Shown piece after piece: positions 9,551 through 18,943 of a DNA stretch of 64,000 nt (positions are counted from its first letter, which is position 1; every line of letters begins with the position of its first letter). The stretch covers positions 1,116,001 to 1,180,000 of the forward strand of contig NZ_CP012196.1 of the NCBI RefSeq assembly GCF_001190745.1. The letters are read 5' to 3'. The notes beneath the pieces are model-generated. The model did not search any database and had not been told where the DNA came from. It was given only the letters and a program-made list of their open reading frames with translations. This DNA comes from Campylobacter gracilis (GTDB taxonomy: Bacteria > Campylobacterota > Campylobacteria > Campylobacterales > Campylobacteraceae). A program made the position numbers and the translations under genes.

Positions 9551-10985
9551 AATTAACGAGATAGAGGCGGATTTTGAAGTTATTTTAGTTGTGGATAAAA
9601 ATTTAAATCACGAATTTATTAAAGACACGGATAAGTTTGCGCTTTTTAATTACAAAGGCGAGGGCAATCTACTCCTTGCCGAGAGCGGGCGGCTGTACAT
9701 CGGCGTCAAGGCGCTAGAATATGACCGCGTTCGCACAGCACTTGCAAGCGCATACAACGCGCTTAAGGGCTACGCGATCAAAAATTTTAAAATCGCCTTT
9801 TACAAATGCGGCTGCGACCGCAGAAGCACGATGGCGATGGTCGAGGGCGTGCTTTTGGGCGGCTATGAGTTTAATAAATACAAAAGCGATAAAAAAAGCT
9901 CTAGCTTGAATGAAATTTTAATCTCGACGCAAGAGTATAGCGGTGAGCAGATCGATTTGCAAAAGGCAAACTTTGGTATAGAACAAGGCGCCATCACTGC
10001 GAGCGCCGCAAATTTTGCGCGCGACGGCGTCAATGAGATACCTGAAATTTACACGCCCGAAAAGATGGCGAGCGAGGCTGAAATTTTAGCCTCGAACTAC
10101 GACGACGTGAGCGTTAAAATTTACGACGAGGACTTTTTGCGCGAGCAGAATATGAATGCGTTTTTGGCAGTCAATCGCTCCAGCGCTCATCCGCCTCGCC
10201 TCATCCATCTGATCTATAAGCCGCAGCGCTGCCTAAAGCGCGTTGTTTTCGTCGGCAAAGGGCTTACTTACGACAGCGGCGGGCTGAGTTTGAAGCCTGC
10301 CGATTATATGCTTACGATGAAAAGCGACAAAAGCGGCGCGCTTGCTGCGATGGGTATCATCAAGGGCGCTGCCGAGCTCGAGCTGCCGTTTGAGATACAC
10401 GCGGTTATCGGCGCCACCGAAAATATGATCGGCGGCGATTCGTATAAACCCGACGACGTACTGCTTAGCCGCAGCGGCGTGAGTATCGAGGTGCGAAACA
10501 CCGACGCGGAGGGCAGGCTCGTGCTTGCCGACTGCCTAAGCTACGCGCAGGATCTTGAGCCAGATCTGCTAATTGATATGGCGACGCTTACCGGCGCTTG
10601 CGTCGTGGGGCTTGGCGAATACACTAGCGGCATTATGGGAAACAGCGAGGAGCTAAAGCGTAAATTTAAAGATCTTAGCGGATCAAGCGGCGAGCTATTT
10701 AGTATTTTGGAATTTAACGATTATCTGCGCGAGCTAATCAAAAGCAGTATCGCGGACGTCTCTAACTGCGCTTCCAGTAGATACGGCGGCGCGATAACCG
10801 CGGGACTATTTTTGGATAAATTTATAAAAGACGAGTATAAAGGCAAGTGGCTGCACCTTGATATCGCGGGGCCTGCGTATCTGGAAAAGGCGTGGGGCTA
10901 TTACGCGGCAGGCGCGACTGGCGCGGGAGTGAGAGCCAGCCTGTACTTTTTACAGGCTCTAGCCAAAGAGTTGAAGGACGCGTAG
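9525..10985 (+). CDS. pepA: Leucyl aminopeptidase (M17 family)
   Basis: This is a cytosolic, two-metal aminopeptidase that trims N-terminal residues from peptides. The 486-residue chain has the usual variable N-terminal domain and a complete catalytic domain. The block GKGLTYDSGGLSLKPADYM supplies metal ligands, MKSDKSGALAAMG carries the active-site Lys, and the signature NTDAEGRLVLADCL is perfect. The start is ATG 9525, with AAAGGA 6 bp upstream inside the DedA gene. The stop TAG directly abuts the ychF ATG. Confidence 0.97.
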   Translation: MKVKLLDRKINEIEADFEVILVVDKNLNHEFIKDTDKFALFNYKGEGNLLLAESGRLYIGVKALEYDRVRTALASAYNALKGYAIKNFKIAFYKCGCDRRSTMAMVEGVLLGGYEFNKYKSDKKSSSLNEILISTQEYSGEQIDLQKANFGIEQGAITASAANFARDGVNEIPEIYTPEKMASEAEILASNYDDVSVKIYDEDFLREQNMNAFLAVNRSSAHPPRLIHLIYKPQRCLKRVVFVGKGLTYDSGGLSLKPADYMLTMKSDKSGALAAMGIIKGAAELELPFEIHAVIGATENMIGGDSYKPDDVLLSRSGVSIEVRNTDAEGRLVLADCLSYAQDLEPDLLIDMATLTGACVVGLGEYTSGIMGNSEELKRKFKDLSGSSGELFSILEFNDYLRELIKSSIADVSNCASSRYGGAITAGLFLDKFIKDEYKGKWLHLDIAGPAYLEKAWGYYAAGATGAGVRASLYFLQALAKELKDA

Positions 10986-12089
10986 ATGGGGCTTTCAGTA
11001 GGGATCGTAGGGCTTCCGAACGTCGGCAAATCCACCACATTTAACGCGCTTAGCGGCGCGCAAAACGCACAGGCGCAGAATTATCCATTCTGCACGATTG
11101 AGCCCAATAAGGCGGTCGTGCCCGTGCCAGATGCCAGGCTCGGCAAGCTAGCACAGATCGTTAAGCCCGGTCGCATCGTGCATTCGACCATCGAGTTCGT
11201 CGATATCGCGGGCCTCGTGCGCGGAGCTAGCAAGGGCGAGGGGCTGGGGAATAAATTTCTTTCAAATATCCGCGAGTGCGAGATCATCCTTCATATCGTG
11301 CGCTGCTTCGAAAGCGGTGACATAACCCACGTCGAAGGCTGCGTCGATCCTATCCGCGATATCGAGATCATCGAAACCGAGCTTATTTTAGCAGACATCG
11401 AGCAGCTTGGCCGCAAGATCGAGCGCCTCGGTAAGGAAGCCAAAGCAAATCAAAAAGGCGCTAAAGAGGCGCTAGCCGTGGCAAACGAGCTTTTAGCGCA
11501 TCTAAACGACGGCAAGCCCGCTTCAAATTTTGCGCTCAAAGAGGACGAAAGCTACATCGCTTTAAATCGTGAGCTGCGCCTGCTTAGCGCCAAAGATGTA
11601 ATCTACGGCGCAAATGTGGACGAAGACGGCATCGCGCAGGATAACGAATATGTCGCGCGCGTAAGAGAATACGCAAATGCCCGCGGCGCCGAGGTGATCA
11701 AGCTCTGCGCCAAGATCGAAGAGGAACTCATAGGGCTAAGCGACGAGGAGACGCACGAGATGCTGCAAAGCCTGGGCGCGCAGCAAAGCGGGCTGGAGCT
11801 CATCATCAAGCGCTCCTTTGCGAAGCTTAGCCTCATCAGCTACTTTACCGCAGGTGAGATGGAGGTGCGCGCGTGGACGATCACGAAGGGCTGGAAGGCT
11901 CCAAAGGCCGCGAGCGTGATCCACAACGACTTTGAGCGCGGATTTATCAGAGCCGAGGTGATCGGATTTGATGATTTCATCGCGTGCGGCGGCGAGAGTA
12001 GGGCGAAAGAAGCGGGCAAAATGCGCCTTGAGGGCAAGGACTACGTCGTGCAAGACGGCGACGTGATGCATTTTAGATTTAATGTTTAA
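10986..12089 (+). CDS. ychF: Redox-regulated ATPase YchF (OLA1 family)
   Basis: YchF is an Obg-related P-loop protein that prefers ATP and associates with ribosomes; it modulates stress responses. The N-terminus [18 protein letters not shown] is the G1 loop, [10 protein letters not shown] follows, and the switch II region [20 protein letters not shown] is typical. A helical insert (about residues 130-200) and a C-terminal TGS domain ([20 protein letters not shown] to the end, with [13 protein letters not shown]) complete the family architecture. The length of 367 residues is standard. It is the last gene of the run that begins at folD; a 1.07-kb gene-free spacer follows. Confidence 0.97.
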   Translation: MGLSVGIVGLPNVGKSTTFNALSGAQNAQAQNYPFCTIEPNKAVVPVPDARLGKLAQIVKPGRIVHSTIEFVDIAGLVRGASKGEGLGNKFLSNIRECEIILHIVRCFESGDITHVEGCVDPIRDIEIIETELILADIEQLGRKIERLGKEAKANQKGAKEALAVANELLAHLNDGKPASNFALKEDESYIALNRELRLLSAKDVIYGANVDEDGIAQDNEYVARVREYANARGAEVIKLCAKIEEELIGLSDEETHEMLQSLGAQQSGLELIIKRSFAKLSLISYFTAGEMEVRAWTITKGWKAPKAASVIHNDFERGFIRAEVIGFDDFIACGGESRAKEAGKMRLEGKDYVVQDGDVMHFRFNV

Positions 12090-13155
12090 ATTTGTTTTTT
12101 AGATCGTCGAAATTCGGTCTGTGCTAGCTTTAAAATTTTGTAAATTTTAGCTCAAACGCGGATTTAATAAATTTTGATTTTCGCGAGCAGCAGCTTTTGG
12201 CTGAAATTTGTATCGCTAGAACAAAACGAGATGCGCGCTAAAGCCACGTTAAATTTGATAGCGAAATTTAATCGGCTCGGCTTGGTTAAAATTTTAGCTA
12301 CACCGCGCTGGATTTGCGCTTAAAACTGCTTAGCAAAATATGTCTAAGAATACTTCCAAAATCGCGCCAAAATTTATATACGGCAAAAACTGCGTGTAAA
12401 TTTAAAGGGCAAATTTTACTAAAGATCGCAATAGCTTGTATATGCGCGCGATAATACTTGAGCTTTGCATTCAAATTTATGGCTTGTAAATTTTGTATCT
12501 AGCGATTTTTAAATTTTAATCCCCGAATTTAAATGTCTCGTTTTAACGCGCGCAGTGCGAATACCGCATGAGTAAAATTTATTAAAAGCGCGCGCGGCGC
12601 TTAATTGCAGCGATTTACTCGTCTGCGACATTGCTTACCGCGGTGCGCGTTTTTTTTGACGCAGTGCAAGACGCGCACAGAAACCGTACTTATAAGGCGA
12701 CTGCATCAAATTTACCGTCGATAGGCGCGGGTGCGGTAGAATTGAGCGGAAAATTTTAAAACCGAGCTCGAGATCCGCTCTATCATGTTGTGTTATAATC
12801 GTAGCAGTGATCCTGCCAGTCGGGATTGAGCTTTTTCAAATTTAAATTATGCGTACTGCAAATGCCTAGGCGGCAGTCGCCGTGCGAAATTTTACGCGAT
12901 AGAATTTATCGTCGTGAAAATTTTTGCACGAAATTCCGATTCGCGGAATTTCACAATACAAATTCTGCACCATGAAAATTCATGCGACGGAATTTGTATT
13001 GTGAAAGCTTACCGCATCAAATTTAGAAGCTAGAATTTTGCCGCGCAGAATTCCGTTGCGTCGTGGAGCTTTTTGGAATAAATAAGCAGGCTTTTTAGCG
13101 CTACGCAAACAGCGCCGGGCAAGCGGCTCTAAATTTAACTTAATTTTGGAGGATT
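12090..13155. other. Long spacer packed with RAATTY hexamers and nested inverted repeats
   Basis: No gene is visible in these 1066 bp. By hand I count 32 RAATTY sites, about one per 33 bp, compared with about 2 in the whole 1.1-kb ychF gene before it. Several are arranged as inverted repeats, listed separately. Around 12581-12658 GC-rich complementary stretches end in a run of eight T, which could be a terminator or small transcript end, but the pairing is imperfect. Confidence 0.6.
12949..13006. repeat. Perfect 17-bp inverted repeat with nested palindrome
   Basis: Arms TTTCACAATACAAATTC (12949-12965) and its exact complement (12990-13006) flank a 24-base loop. Inside the loop lies a second palindrome, CATGAA-AA-TTCATG (12971-12984). 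Just upstream a third one occurs, AAATTCCG-N5-CGGAATTT (12931-12951). RAATTY hexamers form part of each. An RNA through here would fold stably; no T tract follows, so it is not an ordinary terminator. Confidence 0.7.
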
Positions 13156-13362
13156 ATGCGAAATAAGCAGCCTTATATCGAAGATAGGATAGAAAACTTG
13201 CGTATCCGCGTCCTTAGGCAGGAGATCGAGACGCTCGTGCTTTTTGAGATCGACGGCGTTCGCTTTCGCATGTGTTGCAGGGCATTCTCGTTTAAGCAGG
13301 GCGATTTAGTGCGCGTAAAATACTGCAAGCAGGGATATTTAGGCAGCCTCGTCGCCTTGTAG
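13156..13362 (+). CDS. Hypothetical protein, 68 residues
   Basis: This is a short soluble protein of unknown function. A strong ribosome site (GGAGG, 5 bp before ATG) supports expression. The sequence starts with a charged helix (MRNKQPYIEDRIENLRIRVL), then has beta-like stretches ETLVLFEIDGVRFRMCC and FKQGDLVRVKY that resemble an OB- or SH3-like barrel half. Two Cys adjoin in RMCCRAF. It precedes a membrane protein gene by about 95 bp and may form a pair with it. It resembles no family that I can name. Confidence 0.6.
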   Translation: MRNKQPYIEDRIENLRIRVLRQEIETLVLFEIDGVRFRMCCRAFSFKQGDLVRVKYCKQGYLGSLVAL

Positions 13363-13457
13363 GTCGAGCGTCGCAGAACGCCTTTGGAATATGCCCGCGA
13401 TTTTGAATTGAGCGTCTGGACGCCGCAAGACGCGCGCTATATTTAGTTTGGGACATT

Positions 13458-13901
13458 TTGATTACATTCGGTCTGATTTTTTTCGTCACGGCAGTGTTTT
13501 ACGCGATCTACCTTGCGTCCAAAAAAGACGCATTCCCAAACCTAGGCGATTTTTTCTACACTTGCGCGGCGCTTGCGCTTGTTGCGATGATAATTATGGT
13601 ATACATTTACGCAGCCGCCTGCGCTATTAAGAGCCGCACGCCTCGTTTGACACAACTGGTGTTTAACCTTGCCAAGCGACTACTTGGCTTAGCGCGACTA
13701 TTTTGGGCGGTATTGATTGCTTGTGCTGCTGCGATTGCGGTGCTGCTTTGGATTTATATGACATTTATTAAGGATAAAACGGCAAGCCTGAGCGATTTTT
13801 TCTATTCTTGCGTAGTGCTTACGCCAGTGTGTGTGATATGCCTAGTTTGTTCTACTTGCATGCAAAAACTCTCATCATGGCGCAAGCGTCGTAAAAAATA
13901 G
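13458..13901 (+). CDS. Hypothetical four-helix membrane protein with internal repeat
   Basis: This is a 147-residue integral membrane protein of unknown function. Four hydrophobic segments are visible (about residues 2-20, 33-55, 80-100 and 117-135). The two halves are related: DAFPNLGDFFYTCAALALVA in the first half corresponds to KTASLSDFFYSCVVLTPVCV in the second, pointing to duplication of a two-helix unit. A basic tail (SSWRKRRKK) should lie in the cytoplasm. The start is TTG 13458 with a weak GGGA upstream; no in-frame ATG offers a better alternative. It is likely co-transcribed with the 68-residue protein before it. Confidence 0.6.
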   Translation: MITFGLIFFVTAVFYAIYLASKKDAFPNLGDFFYTCAALALVAMIIMVYIYAAACAIKSRTPRLTQLVFNLAKRLLGLARLFWAVLIACAAAIAVLLWIYMTFIKDKTASLSDFFYSCVVLTPVCVICLVCSTCMQKLSSWRKRRKK

Positions 13902-14172
13902 CGCTACTGCTCCGCATAAACACACAGCGTGGAATTTTATAATTCCGTCGCTTCAAATTTTGCCGGGTAGAATTTCGCGCCATGCTATAAATTTTATGCG
14001 CCGCGAAATCACAAATTCCGTTTCATATAAATACGGCGAGCGGCAAAATTCTATCTCACAAATAAACCATACCGCGTTGCGGGCATTGATAATCTACTCG
14101 TTTATTCAGCCAAATTAACCCATGCTGCCGTAAATTTTATGTTTTTAAAATTTCACGCCGAATATTTCGCAG

Positions 14173-14760
14173 CTAAAAAATACCCCGTAGAGCCGCTGTG
14201 CCCTCTACATGTTTGTACGGCAAGAAATAATGCACGAAGTTTGTGCAAGTGCCTCCAGACACGCATATTTCGGCGCTCAGTCTGTGTTTGACATGCGCAG
14301 AATCGAGATCAGGTATCTCTAATCCGCCGCTTTTGTAACCGCTGTAACCCATCTCTATCGGCACCTCTAGCTCATCTTTTTCAAAAACGACGCGTCCGCT
14401 TTGCACCTGCTCGAGCTTGATGTTGTTCAGCACGATCCCTGGCGCACTCACGTGGTCAAAATTTATACTTAGTTCATACGGGGCGCCGGTGGAGTTGTCG
14501 TCCGAGAAGTCGGGCTTCGACTCGCGCTCGTCGCGCCATAATCGTCCGCCGATAGTGGTAGCTCTTAAGCGGGCGCTGACGCTAAAATCCTTCAGATCCA
14601 GCGAAGCGCTGCTAAAATCACGGATGAGCGTCCAGGCTACGACGGTACGGCCGAAAAATTTATCGGCGATCATATATGTGCCGAAAAGCGAGCTTATGAC
14701 TACCCAAAACAGAAATATAAATTTAAAAATCTTACGTAAAACGAATTTTAACGTCTTCAT
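14173..14760 (-). CDS. Hypothetical membrane-anchored protein
   Basis: This 195-residue protein has one N-terminal membrane helix (FKFIFLFWVVISSLFGTYMIA, about residues 12-32) and a beta-rich extracytoplasmic part. The start is well defined by GAAAGGATAGCG before the ATG. Two Cys in EICVSGGTCTNF could form a disulfide. The mature part alternates hydrophobic and polar residues (YELSINFDHVSAPGIVLNNI) as in AsmA-like or late-embryogenesis-type beta sheets. I do not recognise a family. It stands alone between two spacers, facing away from tmk's promoter side. Confidence 0.6.
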   Translation of the reverse strand: MKTLKFVLRKIFKFIFLFWVVISSLFGTYMIADKFFGRTVVAWTLIRDFSSASLDLKDFSVSARLRATTIGGRLWRDERESKPDFSDDNSTGAPYELSINFDHVSAPGIVLNNIKLEQVQSGRVVFEKDELEVPIEMGYSGYKSGGLEIPDLDSAHVKHRLSAEICVSGGTCTNFVHYFLPYKHVEGTAALRGIF

Positions 14761-14780
14761 CGCTATCCTTTCAATCTAAA

Positions 14781-15076
14781 GCTTAAGCGGAATTCCGCCC
14801 GCAAATCCGCGGATTAAAATTCCGTGTGCGGATTTCGCTTATGAAATTTTGCGCTTTTTCAGTCTGCGGCGGAATTTTAAGACAGAATTCCGTGGCTAAA
14901 TTTTACTGCGAAATTATAAAACAAATTTCGCCCATGAAATTTTCCCTAGAACTGCGCCTGTAAAATTCCATAAACGAAATTTGGAGATGAAATTCTATGG
15001 GCGGAATTCCATAGTTAAAATTTCACGGCAAGGCTCAGAAATCAATTATCGCGGCAAAATTCCACGCCTTAAAATT
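14781..15076. repeat. Dense RAATTY array between a hypothetical gene and tmk
   Basis: I count 16 RAATTY hexamers between 14781 and 15100, spaced mostly 10-30 bp apart and separated by unrelated GC-rich steps. Random sequence of similar composition should give about one. The sequence between hexamers is not conserved, so this is an array of a short motif and not a classical tandem repeat. The array runs into the last codons of tmk. Confidence 0.65.
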
Positions 15077-15703
15077 TTAAGAAAGTATGAAATTTTTTAT
15101 CTGATCGCAGATCACCTCTTCGGACTGTGCGGCGTCGATTTGCAGGGTCTCGACGCCGCACGCCGCGCATGCCTGCGCCATAAGATCTTGCACACGCATT
15201 AGGTATTTTAGCCCGCGAGCCTCGATTATATCGCTGCTAGCGCGCGTTTTGAGCCGATGCCTGATGAGCTGTTCGTCCGCCGAAAACAGCACGATTTTAT
15301 CTGCAAATTTGCCCCCAAGCGCAAATTTGTTAAGCGCGATAAGCTCGCTAATATCTGCGCCCTCGTCGTTTGCCAGCGCATAGGCAAGCCCCGAGATGAA
15401 GCCACGATCGCTTAGCACGAGCCCGCCTGCGCCGCCCTTTATCACGCGCTCGTAGTGCTCGGCGCGGTCTGCGAGAAATAAAAGCAGCTCGGCGCGCTTT
15501 GAAATTTCGCCGCAGACCTCGCGCAGATTTACGCTGCCGCGACGCCACTTAAAATCCTCGCCCAAAACGAGGCTTCGCACCGCCTCGCCGAGCTTCGTGC
15601 CGCCCGGCTCCTTGGTCACGATCGCCTGCGGAAAAGCTGCCGCTAGCCGCGCTATCTGCGTGCTTTTGCCCACGCCGTCGATACCTTCGAATATTACATA
15701 CAT
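15077..15703 (-). CDS. tmk: Thymidylate kinase
   Basis: Tmk phosphorylates dTMP to dTDP. The P-loop FEGIDGVGKSTQ opens the protein, TKEPGGTKLGEAVR is the DR/EPGG motif region that contacts the substrate, and VLSDRGFISGLAYA corresponds to the conserved DRY-type motif (here DRG). The length of 208 residues is normal. AAAGGCG lies before the start. In C. jejuni tmk directly follows coaD and ubiX; here an unrelated gene and a spacer of about 0.8 kb lie between tmk and coaD. The last residues (QIKNFILS) are encoded by sequence that merges with the RAATTY array. Confidence 0.95.
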   Translation of the reverse strand: MYVIFEGIDGVGKSTQIARLAAAFPQAIVTKEPGGTKLGEAVRSLVLGEDFKWRRGSVNLREVCGEISKRAELLLFLADRAEHYERVIKGGAGGLVLSDRGFISGLAYALANDEGADISELIALNKFALGGKFADKIVLFSADEQLIRHRLKTRASSDIIEARGLKYLMRVQDLMAQACAACGVETLQIDAAQSEEVICDQIKNFILS

Positions 15704-16545
15704 TTTTCGCCTTTAAATTTGTGCGCTATTTTACAAGCTTATAGCTAAATAGCGGCTTTTTTTAACAGCGAGGCGTAAAATTTCGCCTTAAAATCGGACT
15801 TTTGCGCGAGCTTGTACGAGCTGCTTTTGATCTTTAGGCGTAAAATTTTATCGGGCGCTCTGCCTTACTCGGCTCTTGCTTTTTGCGGCACGGCACGCGG
15901 TTAAATTTAGCGCTCGTACGGATGCGCCGAATAAACAACGAGCGAGTAAATTTTACGCTTACGGACATGTACCGAGCGGAGAAGGGCGCCGGTCGATAAA
16001 GACGGTGCGCGTAGATGGGGCGGACAGCGCGTCGAGCGACGCATAGGGTATGTATCAGACGAAGCGAGACGACGTATCGGGCAAATTGGGTCGGCGTATC
16101 GAACCGAGCAAAGCAATGCGCCACGCAGTAGGGCGAGAGAGTATATGTCGGCGGAGCGGCGTGCCGAGCGAAGTAGGGCGTTAGACGGGACATGGCGCGC
16201 GTCATGCGAGGTGGAAACGGAGCGGGGTATGCGCCTGGCAGAACAACGGGCACTAGATAAACGAAAGGCGGCGCGTCGGTGAAGAACGCGGTGCGAGGTA
16301 TCGTATGTTTTTTAGTAAAAACAGATAGCGCGTCTGGAAGGCATCGGGCGCCGTATAAAGCATGGTATATTGTCCGATAACGCAGTAGATGCGGCGACGG
16401 GCGGACGCCGCGTGCGATGACAAAATATAAAATCGTGGCGCCGATAAAATTTTTAGCCGCCGCAGATCATGAAATTTTGCCGCAATGAGCGAAGGCGCAA
16501 AGCTCGTCCTGCGCGCCGAAAGATGAAATTTTAAATTTTATCCTT
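15704..16545. other. Spacer with GC-rich degenerate repeats
   Basis: No gene is recognised; the longest minus-strand frame is Arg/Pro-rich and looks random. From about 15960 to 16260 the plus strand is purine-rich and almost free of RAATTY. It carries degenerate copies of a different motif, approximately GTNCCGAGCGRAGNAGGGCG, near 15969, 16031, 16057, 16101 and 16161. At 15724-15763 the arms CGCTATTT and AAATAGCG precede GC and seven T, which looks like a plus-strand terminator without an evident plus-strand gene before it. Confidence 0.5.
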
Positions 16546-17628
16546 TTACGCTAGCTCGGGATTTATCGCTATGAAATCTTTCCTCAGATTGCCAAGATCG
16601 CAATCGGTAGCCGTGATCGTAAAATCATCCGTCATATCAAGCGCAAATTCGCCAAGACCTGCTTTGAGCTGCTTCACGCACTCCCAAATGAGCTTTTTAG
16701 CCTGTGCATATTTATCATTTAGCTGCGTTTCTTGATTGAAAAGATCAAAAATTTTCGCCGTTTCGTAGTCTACTTCGACCTCGGCTCGAAACTCGTAATC
16801 AGGAACAAGCCAAAGAAGCCAACCGTCCTTTCGTGCAAGCCACTGCGCGCGCTGTTCTTGCGAGCCGAATCCGATGATCGGCGGCAAACTCCTATTGTCG
16901 CAAGCTAAATTTATGCAGTAGAGTTTACAGGCGGGCGCGTGCTTTTTGATCGTCTCTTTAATCGCGGGCAGCAGCCTTTGCGCGGCGAGCTCATAAAGCT
17001 TTTTGTAACTCATATCCTTATCGGGCTTTTGATAGCGCACATAACCATTTTCGGTTATTAAGCTCAGTTCGCCCATTGCGTTAAATTCATAGTTTATTAC
17101 GTCATTCCTTCTGCCTGCGCGAGGGTGCTCTACATACTCCCGTCTTTGTGCGAGCTTGCCGCCTTCGTAAGTAAAATTTTCTATCCCATAGGCGTTGTTG
17201 TCAAAGGCCGAGTAGATGGACTTTAGCACGCCACCCTCATAGATAAATCTTTTTATATTGAAGCATCCTACGCATCTTTTGTTATAGCAACCAAATTCGT
17301 ATTTTAAAACTTCGTCCCGCCCCCAAAAATAAAGGTTTTCAAAGAAATGTTTTTTGCCATCATGTTGTCTTTCAAAAACGACGCGATCTTGCGCGTCAAA
17401 GCCGTATTCGTAGGCGTTTACGATCTTTTTTGGTTTAGCTTTTAAAATTTTGCCCTTAAAGAAGCGGTTATATTCGAAATAAAACGGCTCTAAATTAATA
17501 TACTCGTCCGACGCCCAGCGCCTGCTTACGGCCTGCGCTTCGGCTATTTTATTTAAGGCTTTGTATTCATATCTCACGCTTTTTAAAAACGTTCGCAGTC
17601 TTTCTATCTCATCCATTTGCTTATTCAT
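16546..17628 (-). CDS. Hypothetical protein with YD-like repeats
   Basis: This is a 360-residue cytosolic-looking protein of unknown function. The first half contains several aromatic-Gly beta-hairpin units resembling degenerate YD/RHS repeats (YEYGFDAQDRVVFERQ, FTYEGGKLAQRREY, YEFNAMGELSLITENGYVRY). The second half is helical and starts with YKKLYELAAQRLLPAIKETI, with two Cys around CKLYCINLAC. It has no signal peptide. Proteins with this build occur among toxin-immunity and accessory genes, but I cannot assign one. It sits between coaD and tmk, which are neighbours in C. jejuni, so it was probably inserted into a conserved block. Upstream spacing to coaD is 72 bp. Confidence 0.65.
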   Translation of the reverse strand: MNKQMDEIERLRTFLKSVRYEYKALNKIAEAQAVSRRWASDEYINLEPFYFEYNRFFKGKILKAKPKKIVNAYEYGFDAQDRVVFERQHDGKKHFFENLYFWGRDEVLKYEFGCYNKRCVGCFNIKRFIYEGGVLKSIYSAFDNNAYGIENFTYEGGKLAQRREYVEHPRAGRRNDVINYEFNAMGELSLITENGYVRYQKPDKDMSYKKLYELAAQRLLPAIKETIKKHAPACKLYCINLACDNRSLPPIIGFGSQEQRAQWLARKDGWLLWLVPDYEFRAEVEVDYETAKIFDLFNQETQLNDKYAQAKKLIWECVKQLKAGLGEFALDMTDDFTITATDCDLGNLRKDFIAINPELA

Positions 17629-17700
17629 TTTTATCTCCGTGCGGCTTGCAAATTTTAAATTTAGCTGCGCCTGCGGGCTAAATTTCAGTAACTTGCGAGC

Positions 17701-18177
17701 TCATTTTTTCAAAAATTCTAAAATTTCGCTCGGCACGAGGTGCGAAACGTCGCCGCCGTGGCTCAAAACGGAGCGGACGATCGAGCTTGAGATGAAGGCG
17801 TTTTTGAGCGTCGGCATCAAATACACGCTCTCAAATTCCTCCCATAGCGAGGCGTTTGCATAGCCTATCTGCAGCTCGTACTCAAAGTCACTGACCGCGC
17901 GCAGTCCGCGGATAACGAAGCGCACGCCACAGGATTTGGCGAAATCCACGAGTAGATTATCAAAGCTTTGCACGCTCACGCCGCGAAGTCCGCGTGTCGC
18001 GGCTCGCGCCATTTCTAGTCTGGATTGTAGGCTGAAGTAGGGTTTTTTGCTCTCGTTTAGCGCGACTGCGACGATAACCTCATCAAAAAGCCCTAGCGCG
18101 CGCTTGATGACGTCCAGATGACCGTTCGTGATAGGATCGAAGGTGCCCGGATAGATACATTTTCTTGAGTTTTGCAT
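17701..18177 (-). CDS. coaD: Phosphopantetheine adenylyltransferase
   Basis: CoaD converts 4'-phosphopantetheine to dephospho-CoA. The nucleotidyltransferase motif YPGTFDPITNGH is complete, RGLRAVSDFEYELQ lines the substrate site, and the ISSSIVRSVLSHGGDVSHLVP segment closes the fold. The start is the ATG at 18177, which overlaps the ubiX stop (TAATG) and has GAGG about 9 bp upstream. An in-frame GTG three codons earlier is less likely. The gene order ubiX-coaD matches C. jejuni. Confidence 0.96.
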   Translation of the reverse strand: MQNSRKCIYPGTFDPITNGHLDVIKRALGLFDEVIVAVALNESKKPYFSLQSRLEMARAATRGLRGVSVQSFDNLLVDFAKSCGVRFVIRGLRAVSDFEYELQIGYANASLWEEFESVYLMPTLKNAFISSSIVRSVLSHGGDVSHLVPSEILEFLKK

Positions 18178-18731
18178 TATTGCCACCTCTTAAACAGCTC
18201 GTTTTGCACGCCTAGCGCGTCGCACCACTTGCCGATTATGAAATTTTTTAAATTTTGCACGCCGCAGTAGCCCGCGATCACGGGCGGAGCGATGATGACG
18301 CCGAGCGCGGCTAGCTCGCTCATCTGGCGCAGGCTGATCGCAGAAAGCGGCATCTCACGCACGCCAAGAACCAGCCGCTTGTGCTCTTTTAGCGCGACTG
18401 CGGCGGCGCGAGTGCTTAAGCTGTCGCAAAGCCCGCCGTAAATTTTAGCCAAAGAGCCAACAGAGCAGGGCGCAAAGATTGTGGCGTCAATGCCGAATGA
18501 GCCCGAAGCGGGCGGCGCACTAAGATCGTCGTCGAGATGAAATTTTACGCTCTTAAATTCCGTAGATTTTAAAGCCTCGTCCGCGTCTATGCCGTTTTCG
18601 GCGCGCAGTACGCGGCGCGCGCCCTGCGTAAGCACGGCGTGAATTTCATGCGGCGAGCTGGCAAGAAATTTAAGCAGATCAAACCCGATCTCGCAAAAAC
18701 TCGCGCCACTTACACAAACTAGAATTTTCAT
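18177..18731 (-). CDS. ubiX: Flavin prenyltransferase UbiX
   Basis: UbiX makes the prenylated FMN cofactor used by UbiD-type decarboxylases. The 184-residue protein starts with the flavoprotein strand MKILVCVSGAS, contains the phosphate-binding region FAPCSVGSLAKI, and near the C-terminus shows VREMPLSAISLRQM, the dimethylallyl-phosphate-binding part. It overlaps coaD by one base and lies 76 bp downstream of tRNA-Gly on the same strand. The ribosome site is weak. Confidence 0.93.
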   Translation of the reverse strand: MKILVCVSGASFCEIGFDLLKFLASSPHEIHAVLTQGARRVLRAENGIDADEALKSTEFKSVKFHLDDDLSAPPASGSFGIDATIFAPCSVGSLAKIYGGLCDSLSTRAAAVALKEHKRLVLGVREMPLSAISLRQMSELAALGVIIAPPVIAGYCGVQNLKNFIIGKWCDALGVQNELFKRWQ

Positions 18732-18807
18732 TTCAAGGCTTTCATATCGAAATTTTGTGCTTTAAAAGCGAGTGGAACGGAAGGAATTTTAAAATTTGAA
18801 GTTAAGA

Positions 18808-18882
18808 TGGAGCGGGAAACGAGAGTCGAACTCGCGACATCAACCATGGCAAGGTTGCGCTCTACCACTGAGCTATTCCCGC
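18808..18882 (-). tRNA. tRNA-Gly (anticodon GCC)
   Basis: The minus strand reads GCGGGAATAGCTCAGTGG at the 5' end and closes with a matching acceptor arm and encoded CCA. The D-loop, the anticodon stem with GCC, and the T arm GAGTTCGACTCTC are all canonical. The 75 nt include the CCA. It lies between moeA and ubiX, all on the minus strand. Confidence 0.97.
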
Positions 18883-18943
18883 ATGCGGTAAAAATAAAGC
18901 GCGATTGTAGCCTATAAATTTTCATTTGTCAATAATTTCTCGC

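Noticed and set aside
12581-12658. Terminator after ychF ending in eight T
   Set aside because: The pairing of the GC-rich arms is imperfect and it lies about 500 bp beyond the stop; kept only as a remark.
15834-16253. Minus-strand open frame of 139 codons, Arg/Pro-rich
   Set aside because: It has no ribosome site, random composition and no hydrophobic or motif structure; it is a by-product of GC-rich degenerate repeats.
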